From a virus, in the IMG/VR virus record IMGVR_UViG_3300008114_000144, positions 1-33,316 of that record: a stretch of DNA of 33,316 nucleotides; one strand, written 5' to 3'. The notes under the pieces are model-generated. The model did no database searches and was not told where the DNA came from. It saw only the letters and a list, made by a program, of their open reading frames with translations. Positions 23,725 through 30,463 of the stretch are shown here, one piece after another. The translations under genes were made by a program, and so were the position numbers. Position 1 is the stretch's first letter, and every line of letters starts with the position of its first letter.

Positions 23725-25404
23725 ATGGCATCAACATATAATCCTCTAAATCAAGGCAGTAATGTACAATACCTTAATTCAGCTATAGAAAATAGAGGAC
23801 TCTTTAGTAGAATACTTAGAAATCTTTCATCATGGGGTATGAACTATGACGATATGATTATGAGAAATCAAGTAGGTATCGGTATAAACGAAGACCCATA
23901 TTCTCAACAAGGTAATTCTATGTATGACTTTTTTAGTAAAAGAGCTGTAGCATCAGTTCTTAACAGGAAGTCAATACCTTATCTAGATAGATCATATTCT
24001 GATAAAAGAAGAATTTTAAGAGAGTACTCGATCAAAGACGAAATAAGAGATTTTGTTTCTACAGTTTGTGATGAGGCGGTAATCTATTCAGAAAAAGATT
24101 TTTGTAGTCCTAAAAACTTATCTACCGACCTTTCACAAGATATCAGGGATAAGTATCAAGAATCTTTCGAAAAAATTTATAATAGATATGGATTTTCAGA
24201 TTCTGTTACTGCTTGGAATTTGATGAAAGATTTTTTGATTGATGGTTATGTTGCTATGGAAATTGTATGGGATGATAAAAATAAAAATATTGTACACTTT
24301 AATCGTCTAAGACCAGAAACTTTAGTTCCAGCATTTGAGCCTTCTATAGGAAATTTGTGGATTCAATATCCAGAAGATCCTCAACTTAGAAGAATTTTCT
24401 TAGACTCACAAATTATTTTTATCTCATATACAACTCAAAATGACTATTCAGAAACATCTTATGTTGAAGGTTTGATTAAACCGTATAATCAACTTAAAAT
24501 TATTGAGCAGACTAAAATTATGTTTAACATAATTAACGCAACTGTTTATCAAAAATTTACAATTCCTGTAAAAGGTCTTTCAAGACAGAGAGCTGAGGAA
24601 CAAATTGGCCAACTTATAAACGATTATTCTGAAGAGGTTGAATGGGATGATACACTAGGTACTCTTCAAATTAACGGAACAAAACATCTTCCTTATAATA
24701 AACAAATTTGGTTTCCAGAAGGTGACGCTGGTACTCCTAATATGGAACTAGTTTCACCTCAGGGCCACAATCTTAATGAGGACGATATTCTAAAATGGTT
24801 TTTTAATATTTTAAAAAGGGCTTCAAAAATACCAGTGCAAAGATTTGAAGGCGACAATGGTGGTGGTAATGTCTTTACTGATGCTGCTGAGATGACAAGA
24901 GATGAGGCAAAGTTCAGTAATTTTGTTAATAGATTAAGAGCTAACTTTAAAGAATTAATCGTTAAGCCTCTTAAATTACAAATGCTCGTGGAATTTCCCG
25001 AATTAAAAAATGATGAAATAGTACTTAATCAAATTGATATTGACTTTGTATCTAATCAGCTTTTTGAAGAATGGAAGAAACTTGGAAACATGGCAAAAAA
25101 GATAGAGATACTTGGTAGTTATACAGGTATACAAAAGGCAGATGGTACTCCTTATTTTCACATTGAATATTTGATTGACCATGTCCTAAGGCTATCTGCA
25201 GAAGAAAAAGAAGAAAATAGAAGATATTGGATTAAAGATTCAGCGGGAGCTGGTTCTTCTGATGCTACTCCAAGTGAGATGCCTGAGGGCACAGAGACAC
25301 CGACTGAAACTCCTACCGAAACACCGACTGAAACTCCAGAGACTCCAGAGGCAGGTGGAGAAGAGGGTGGTGAGGGAGAGGCAGGTGGAGAATTTGAATT
25401 TTAA
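23725..25404 (+). CDS. 20: Portal protein, T4 gp20-like
   Basis: This 559-residue protein matches the T4 gp20 family in length (T4: 524) and in pattern: REYSIKDEIRDFVSTVCDEAV, DFLIDGYVAMEIVWDDKNKN, a central FNRLRPETLVPAFEP, then QIWFPEGDAGTPNMELVSPQ and ILKWFFNILKRASKIPVQRF, where gp20 has its FRKLYRALNVP-type segment. The dodecameric portal sits at the head vertex through which DNA is packaged and the tail attaches. The last 45 residues are low-complexity, with repeated PTET motifs then Gly/Glu-rich sequence, and should be disordered. The order portal, protease-scaffold, capsid follows T4 20-21-22-23. A minus-strand endonuclease fragment lies immediately after. Confidence 0.92.
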   Translation: MASTYNPLNQGSNVQYLNSAIENRGLFSRILRNLSSWGMNYDDMIMRNQVGIGINEDPYSQQGNSMYDFFSKRAVASVLNRKSIPYLDRSYSDKRRILREYSIKDEIRDFVSTVCDEAVIYSEKDFCSPKNLSTDLSQDIRDKYQESFEKIYNRYGFSDSVTAWNLMKDFLIDGYVAMEIVWDDKNKNIVHFNRLRPETLVPAFEPSIGNLWIQYPEDPQLRRIFLDSQIIFISYTTQNDYSETSYVEGLIKPYNQLKIIEQTKIMFNIINATVYQKFTIPVKGLSRQRAEEQIGQLINDYSEEVEWDDTLGTLQINGTKHLPYNKQIWFPEGDAGTPNMELVSPQGHNLNEDDILKWFFNILKRASKIPVQRFEGDNGGGNVFTDAAEMTRDEAKFSNFVNRLRANFKELIVKPLKLQMLVEFPELKNDEIVLNQIDIDFVSNQLFEEWKKLGNMAKKIEILGSYTGIQKADGTPYFHIEYLIDHVLRLSAEEKEENRRYWIKDSAGAGSSDATPSEMPEGTETPTETPTETPTETPETPEAGGEEGGEGEAGGEFEF

Positions 25405-25413
25405 TGTGAGGGT

Positions 25414-25782
25414 CTAAACTTCTTCAGAAGTTTTTCTTTTTTCAGAAATAGTTTGCTTCATTTTTCTGTAGATTCTTTTATTCTGAATCGGATATTCAAC
25501 TCCATAATTTTTTTGTAGAGTTTCTTTTCTTTTATACTCTGAGCATTTTCTACAATAATAAATTCCAAACTCGTTACCGTATTTTATATAATTTTTAAAA
25601 ATAACTTTTTTTACTACTCCACATCCATCGCACTGACAGTCAATTTTTTGATGAGAACCCTTTGATAAAAGATCTATTGGAATAATAATTTCGTCTCCTA
25701 TTGAAATATCATATCCTAAATTTTCGAAATAGTGAAAATTTGATTCAGAAATTTTTATTGTTATCTCTCTATTAAGAATCAT
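25414..25782 (-). pseudogene. N-terminal remnant of a homing endonuclease
   Basis: These 122 residues align in pattern with the N terminus of the endonuclease at 17435: ENLGYDISIGDEII, KGSHQKIDCQCDGCG and YYCRKCSEYKRK (one zinc site), and a single QKNYGVEYP repeat; the frame then stops after RKTSEEV. The nuclease core and C-terminal domain are missing, so it cannot cut DNA as such. It lies between the portal and protease-scaffold genes and still has TATATATA 22 nt upstream of its ATG. It may be a decaying endonuclease, or a small DNA-binding protein kept for another reason. The truncation is inferred from comparison with the two full copies in this window. Confidence 0.75.
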
Positions 25783-25804
25783 AAAAAACCTCTAATTTTA
25801 AAGA

Positions 25805-25812
25805 TATATATA
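25805..25812 (-). promoter_or_regulatory. TATATATA late promoter candidate, 22 nt before the start
   Basis: TATATATA precedes the endonuclease-remnant ATG (25782) by 22 nt on the minus strand, which suggests the remnant may still be transcribed. Confidence 0.5.
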
Positions 25813-25908
25813 CAATTATATACACTCCCTTGAGTATCTTCTCCTTACTTTGTTGGATAACCTCCTATAAAAAATCCACCTTTATAATTTTTAGAATTTT
25901 CAAGTCGA

Positions 25909-25914
25909 TATATA
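25909..25914 (+). promoter_or_regulatory. TATATA late promoter candidate, 22 nt before the start
   Basis: GATATATAA lies 22 nt before the ATG of the protease-scaffold gene (25937). Confidence 0.6.
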
Positions 25915-25936
25915 ATAAAAATAAAAGATAAATTTC

Positions 25937-28159
25937 ATGAAATCAGTTCTTATTGTTGAGAATTCTATGAATTCTCTGAATATCTCAGAGAGTAACAATA
26001 AGGAAGATCAATTTGTTTTAGGTGGTATTTTTACAGAATTCGATGTAAAAAATCGAAATGAAAGAGTATATACTGCTGACAGATTTCTTCCTTGCCTTCA
26101 AGAGTTAAATGAGAGAATAGAATCTATGGGTGTTGTATATGGTGAGTTTGATCACCCAGATGTATTTGATACTTCACTTTCAAGAGCTTCTCACATTGTA
26201 ACTAAGGCACATTATGTTAAAGAAAATAACAGAGTAGAAGGTGAGATTAGATTACTTAATACTCATTGGGGAAAAGAAGCTAAGGCTCTAGTTGGAGATA
26301 ACTGTCCAATATTCGTATCATCAAGAGCTGCTGGAATAACTGAGTCAGACGGTACAGTAACACTTAAAAAATTATTTACTTACGATATTGTTGCTGATCC
26401 TGGATTCGCATCTGCAAAAATGAATGTTAAGATACTTAATGAATCTTTAAATTATTCAAATAACGCTAACTTTAGGATATATGAAATGTCCGATGAGTCA
26501 AAAATAAACGATCTATTTAATATGAACACTAACGATTTGGTGACAAAACAACAATTGACTGACTACTCTCAGTATTTGGTCAATGAGTTAGCTTCTACTA
26601 AGAAAGAAGTTCGTAACGCTATCAAGAAGGGTAATTTAAATCCTAAAAAATTGGAGCAGTTACTTGAATACTATGAGAATTTGAATGAGACTAATTCTCA
26701 AATTTTAAAATATTTAGATTATTTGGCTGAGAAAGTACAAATAGTTGTAAATGAAAACACAGATTTGAAAAACACTGCTGACAGATTGATTAAACATAGT
26801 GATTACTTGGCTGAAAATTTAGAAAAAGCAATCAACTATACTGAGTATGTTGCAGAAAATCTTGATAAGAATATTGAGTATTCTGAATATATCGCAGAAA
26901 ATTTGGATAAGAACATTTCTTATGCTGAATATATCGCTGAGAATTTAGATAAGAATATTTCTTATGCTGAATATTTGGCTGAAAACTTAGACAAAAACAT
27001 CGCATATTCAGAATATCTTGCAGAAAATTTGGACAAGAACATCGCATATTCAGAGTATATCGCTGAGAATTTAGATAAGAATATTTCTTATGCTGAATAT
27101 TTGGCAGAGAATTTAGATAATTCTATCGCATACTCAGAGTATCTTGCTGAGCATGTGGAAGGTAATATCGCTTATTCTGAATATATCGCAGAGAACTTAG
27201 ATGACAACATTGCTTATTCAGACTATATCGCAGAAAATCTTGACAAATCAATTTCTTATCAGAGTTTGATTGTTGAGAAATTAAATGGTGGTAAATTGTT
27301 CGAAAGTAACGAAGAAGAAGAAAGACTTCCACTTTTGAATGTTGTTGGTATTAATTCATATGAAGAGGAAGAAGAGGAAGAAGGTGATAAGTATGGTGAA
27401 GGTGAAAACTGGAACGACTCAGCTGAATCTCCAACTTCTGAAGAAACACCACAAGTAGGTGAATCAAATGATACCGAAGAACATCTAGTAGTTGCAGAAT
27501 CTAATGAAGCTGAAGAGACTCAATCAGAAGCTGAAGAAACTCAGTCTGAAACTGAAACTCAATCAGAATCTGAAGAAACTCAGTCTGAAGCTGAAGAAAC
27601 TACTGGTGAGACAGAAGAAAAAAGATACGAAGGTAATTCTGATTCAGAATTATCACAATCTATTGATAAATTGATCGAAGAAGCTAAAAAACGTAAAGCT
27701 ACTGAAACATCCGATCTACATTTCCTAACGTTTTTAACAAAATCTCAGGTTGATAGCTACTATTCTTTGACAAACGAAGAACAAGACGCTGTTAAACTTT
27801 ACATAAGCGAAAAAAGTTTCTTTACACAAGTTGATGTGTTGAGATTAATATCTGAGGCTTTAACTGCTAAAAACGAATCTCTTGAAGAAAGAGTAATCAG
27901 ATTGATGCCTGAAAACATCAAGCCAATCTGGAACCAATTAAATGAGAATGCTAGAAAATCTATCTTATCACAAGCTAGATTATACCCATCTGAAGTAATG
28001 GCAACTGATTCACAAGTTGATCACTTCTGGATGACTAGAAATCTCAAGAAAAACGAATCTGTAACTAAGAAATTAGTTTCACATGAAAGCATGATTCAAG
28101 AAGATAGAATATCTGAAAAAGAATTGGGAGCAATCATGGAGAGATTCAAAAACTTATAA
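25937..28159 (+). CDS. 21-22: Prohead protease fused to scaffold (T4 gp21 + gp22-like)
   Basis: This 740-residue protein joins two T4 functions. Residues about 25-170 are a prohead core protease: FTEFDVKNRNERVYTADRF, GEFDHPD (H73), RASHIVTKAHYV, FVSSRAAG (S128/S129) and FTYDIVADPGF. The rest is helical and acidic, like a scaffold. It has 11 tandem 14-residue repeats (26795-27256) of the type YSEYIAENLDKNIS, then a Glu/Ser/Thr-rich linker, and a C-terminal domain (about 595-740) with TKSQVDSYYSLTNEEQDAV and LMPENIKPIWNQLNENARKS. (I/L)-x-E motifs, the T4 gp21 cleavage rule, occur at I16-S-E18 and L167-N-E169, on either side of the protease. The capsid gene follows 39 nt later. Confidence 0.88.
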   Translation: MKSVLIVENSMNSLNISESNNKEDQFVLGGIFTEFDVKNRNERVYTADRFLPCLQELNERIESMGVVYGEFDHPDVFDTSLSRASHIVTKAHYVKENNRVEGEIRLLNTHWGKEAKALVGDNCPIFVSSRAAGITESDGTVTLKKLFTYDIVADPGFASAKMNVKILNESLNYSNNANFRIYEMSDESKINDLFNMNTNDLVTKQQLTDYSQYLVNELASTKKEVRNAIKKGNLNPKKLEQLLEYYENLNETNSQILKYLDYLAEKVQIVVNENTDLKNTADRLIKHSDYLAENLEKAINYTEYVAENLDKNIEYSEYIAENLDKNISYAEYIAENLDKNISYAEYLAENLDKNIAYSEYLAENLDKNIAYSEYIAENLDKNISYAEYLAENLDNSIAYSEYLAEHVEGNIAYSEYIAENLDDNIAYSDYIAENLDKSISYQSLIVEKLNGGKLFESNEEEERLPLLNVVGINSYEEEEEEEGDKYGEGENWNDSAESPTSEETPQVGESNDTEEHLVVAESNEAEETQSEAEETQSETETQSESEETQSEAEETTGETEEKRYEGNSDSELSQSIDKLIEEAKKRKATETSDLHFLTFLTKSQVDSYYSLTNEEQDAVKLYISEKSFFTQVDVLRLISEALTAKNESLEERVIRLMPENIKPIWNQLNENARKSILSQARLYPSEVMATDSQVDHFWMTRNLKKNESVTKKLVSHESMIQEDRISEKELGAIMERFKNL
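26795..27256 (+). repeat. Eleven tandem 42-bp (14-residue) coding repeats in the scaffold
   Basis: Eleven in-frame units of exactly 42 bp encode the 14-residue unit Y-S/A-E-Y-I/L-A-E-N-L-D-K-N-I-S/A, with a few substitutions in the first and last copies. Fourteen residues equal two heptads, so the array should form a long regular coiled-coil rod. Third-position differences between units suggest protein-level selection with ongoing unit duplication. Confidence 0.95.
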
Positions 28160-28175
28160 TCTACAAAAAAGTAGA
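28160..28175 (+). promoter_or_regulatory. Small hairpin in the capsid gene leader
   Basis: TCTAC-AAAAAA-GTAGA forms a 5-bp stem with a six-A loop just after the protease-scaffold stop codon and 23 nt before the capsid ATG. It lacks a U-run, so it is not a clear terminator. It may be a processing or stabilising element. A possible TATAAT box overlaps it at 28155-28160. Confidence 0.35.
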
Positions 28176-28198
28176 CAAAAACAAAAATTTAAAAAAAT

Positions 28199-29938
28199 AT
28201 GTCACACATTAGAATAGACAAACAAAAAGCAGTTAAGAAGTGGGCTCCTGTATTGGAGAACATGGGTGTTACTGGTGAAAGAGTTGACTGGATGGCAGAA
28301 TATGCTGAGTTTCACTCTATTAACGAAAACGCTTACGCTAATGCTACTACTGCTGGTATGGGTCAAGTAATTGCTCCAACTCCAAATGCACTTCCTGGTA
28401 ACCTTAACTTAGGTAACACAATTGGTACAAACGGTGTAGGATCTGGAGATCTTGGTCAAAACCTTTTACCAGTAGCTATGAAAATCGCAGCTCAGACTAT
28501 CGGTCTTGACCTAGTTGCTGTAAAACCATCACCTGGTCCAAAAATCGATCTTCTTTATATTGACTTCCAATATGATGATGTAAACACAGAAAGTGGTATT
28601 AATTCAAGACCACAGGTTTTCAAACTTACAGGTGCTACAAATTTATCAACTGCTATAGGAACTGTTTCTACTTATGTAACTACTACTCAGGGTTATAAAT
28701 TAACATCTGGTGGTATTCAGGGAGGTAGAGTATTTGCAACAATTGCAACCGCTTCTACGGTATCTGGAGCACCATCAGCTGGAGCTTTTTATATCGCATC
28801 AACAGAACCAACAGTTAAAGCAGGTATAGTTGAATTCTTGGGATTCTCAAGAGTTGATGGATATCCGATGTTTAAGACCTATAGACAAGTTAATGCATTT
28901 GGTCCAGGTGGATATTCTTCACTTACTAACTACTCTTTTGAAGCTCAGTATAACACATTCAATGCAACTGGGTCAATGACCGCTCAAATTACGACTGTTG
29001 GTACTCAGCCACTTACTGGCACAGTTACTATTGACTTGGTATCTGCACTCGAAGATCATCTTCCAGGATTTTCAGCTAACTGGACATCTAATATTGCATC
29101 AGGTGATTATCCAATGAGTCGTCAGACTGATGATAATACATATTCAGGTATCATCGGTCCTAAGGTATCTTCTAAGTCAATTCAAGTAGGTACAGTTGAA
29201 GTTTCAACTGCACTTAGAAGAACTGAAATTGAAGACATCAAGGCTAACACTGGTATGGACATCGTTCAGAAGATGGAATCAATTCTTGTTAATGAATTGT
29301 CTCAGACAATTTCAAGACAAATTGTTAATAAGATTTTTGAACTTGGTGACAGAAACAGAAATACATCGCCAGTACAAACTGGATTAGGTGTTACTGTAGT
29401 CGGAACAACTGCATCTTCTATATTCGACTTGAATACAGTTTATGCTCAATCTGCAGTTGTTGGTGGTGAAACTACACACGCTGTTCAACGTAAGTTGATC
29501 ACTAAGATGGTTCATGCTTCTAACTACATTGCAACAGAAGGACGTGTTGGTCCAGCTCAATTCGCTGTAACAAACGGAGGTCTTGCTGCATCACTTATGG
29601 ATATCGCTGGATATACAATTAACCCAGTTAAATCTAAAATCACTGGTCAAGGTCAATTGTACCCTGTTGGTCAAATTGGTGATATTTCTATCTATGTTGA
29701 TCCTTATATGAAGTATAATGATAACAGAATTGTTGTTGGTAGAAAGAACAACCCTGATCAACCAGGTCTTATCTTCATTCCTTACTTGATGGCTCAGTCT
29801 ATCAGTGTAATTTCTGAAGCTACTTTTGCACCAAGAATGTTACTACGTTCTAGATATGCAATCGCAGATGTTGGTTTCTTCCCAGAGAAGCAATATATGA
29901 CTATTGTTGTAACTGATAACGCACAGTTGTTGAACTAA
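28199..29938 (+). CDS. 23: Major capsid protein, T4 gp23-like
   Basis: This 579-residue protein follows the protease-scaffold gene as T4 gene 23 follows 22. The N terminus KKWAPVLENMGVTGERVDWM is a T4-type propeptide, ending in F-H-S-I41-N-E43, a match to the (I/L)-x-E cleavage rule, so the mature protein probably starts at N44. The HK97-like body has SGIIGPKVSSKSIQVGTVEV, ALRRTEIEDIKANTGMD, MESILVNELSQTISRQIVNKI and the C-terminal FIPYLMAQSISVISEATFAP and LRSRYAIADVGFFPEKQYMT, in the order seen in gp23. It is Ala/Gly/Thr-rich, with the most biased codon use in the window, fitting very high expression. The leader is A-rich with no TATATA in the usual place. A strong terminator follows. Confidence 0.93.
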   Translation: MSHIRIDKQKAVKKWAPVLENMGVTGERVDWMAEYAEFHSINENAYANATTAGMGQVIAPTPNALPGNLNLGNTIGTNGVGSGDLGQNLLPVAMKIAAQTIGLDLVAVKPSPGPKIDLLYIDFQYDDVNTESGINSRPQVFKLTGATNLSTAIGTVSTYVTTTQGYKLTSGGIQGGRVFATIATASTVSGAPSAGAFYIASTEPTVKAGIVEFLGFSRVDGYPMFKTYRQVNAFGPGGYSSLTNYSFEAQYNTFNATGSMTAQITTVGTQPLTGTVTIDLVSALEDHLPGFSANWTSNIASGDYPMSRQTDDNTYSGIIGPKVSSKSIQVGTVEVSTALRRTEIEDIKANTGMDIVQKMESILVNELSQTISRQIVNKIFELGDRNRNTSPVQTGLGVTVVGTTASSIFDLNTVYAQSAVVGGETTHAVQRKLITKMVHASNYIATEGRVGPAQFAVTNGGLAASLMDIAGYTINPVKSKITGQGQLYPVGQIGDISIYVDPYMKYNDNRIVVGRKNNPDQPGLIFIPYLMAQSISVISEATFAPRMLLRSRYAIADVGFFPEKQYMTIVVTDNAQLLN

Positions 29939-29956
29939 TCAATAATTTGAAAATTA

Positions 29957-29990
29957 GAAAACCCCTTCGAAAGAAGGGGTTTTTTATTTT
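29957..29990 (+). terminator. Intrinsic terminator after the major capsid gene
   Basis: ACCCCTTC-GAAA-GAAGGGGT forms an 8-bp stem closed by a GAAA tetraloop, with A and T runs on either side. Confidence 0.95.
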
Positions 29991-30036
29991 TATATCTTTT
30001 TCATTCGAAGTTTGATAATCTAGTTTTAGTCCATAA

Positions 30037-30042
30037 TATATA
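30037..30042 (+). promoter_or_regulatory. TATATA late promoter candidate, 4 nt before the start
   Basis: AATATATA-CTTC-ATG places the box 4 nt from the start of the NFACT-R gene, which is the leaderless class. Confidence 0.6.
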
Positions 30043-30046
30043 CTTC

Positions 30047-30436
30047 ATGATAAAAAATTATCAACTTTTCTTAGAATCAAAAAAAGATAAGTTTCCTAAT
30101 ATTAAAACCGTCAAAGTAGGTGATTTCACAGTTTTGATTGGTAAAGATTCTAAATCAAATGACTATTTAACAACTATTAAGTCACAAGACGAAGATATTT
30201 GGTTTCATGCAAAAGGCGTTCCTGGAAGTCATGTTGTGATTAAAAGTAGAGAAAGTTTGCCAACTCCAGAAATTATTGAAGAAGTTGCTAGAATTGCTGC
30301 GAAAAACTCAAAGTCTACTGGTAAGACAAAAGTAGTTTATTGCAAGATTAAGTTTGTAAATAAAACCAGTGATATGAAAGAAGGTCAAGTTTCGGTAGAT
30401 TACAACAATGCAGATGAAATCGAAGTTGAAATTTAA
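30047..30436 (+). CDS. Stand-alone NFACT-R domain protein (RqcH C-terminal type)
   Basis: This 129-residue protein consists almost only of an NFACT-R (DUF814) domain: VLIGKDSKSNDYLTT, then the hallmark DEDIWFHAKGVPGSHVVIK, EEVARIAAKNSKSTGKTKV and a final EGQVSVDYNNADEIEV strand. In RqcH/Rqc2/NEMF this domain is the C-terminal part of a ribosome quality-control factor that works on stalled 50S or 60S subunits. The tRNA-binding NFACT-N and HhH parts are absent. Single-domain NFACT-R proteins exist (eukaryotic CCDC25) and bind nucleic acid. The first ten residues, MIKNYQLFLE, resemble the T4 capsid-targeting peptide MKTYQEFIAE, so the protein might be packaged and injected. It heads a cluster with a peptidase and a tmRNA-like RNA. 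Confidence 0.87.
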   Translation: MIKNYQLFLESKKDKFPNIKTVKVGDFTVLIGKDSKSNDYLTTIKSQDEDIWFHAKGVPGSHVVIKSRESLPTPEIIEEVARIAAKNSKSTGKTKVVYCKIKFVNKTSDMKEGQVSVDYNNADEIEVEI

Positions 30437-30442
30437 TATATA
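30437..30442 (+). promoter_or_regulatory. TATATA late promoter candidate, 21 nt before the start
   Basis: AATATATAA lies 21 nt before the peptidase ATG (30464), overlapping the gap after the NFACT-R stop codon. Confidence 0.55.
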
Positions 30443-30463
30443 ATAAAATTAAGAACAATTTAA

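Noticed and set aside
25849-25920. A short minus-strand frame ending NYKGGFFIGGYPTK upstream of the protease-scaffold gene.
   Set aside because: No start codon fits, it runs through the promoter region, and no relative was recognised. It may be a remnant but cannot be supported.
26795-27256. A regular 42-bp repeat array that could be taken for CRISPR or a replication iteron array.
   Set aside because: Units are contiguous with no spacers and are translated in frame as a 14-residue protein repeat.
26832-27332. Two minus-strand open frames inside the repeat region.
   Set aside because: They are antisense products of the coding repeat, rich in repeated Tyr/Gln/Cys, with no start context of their own.
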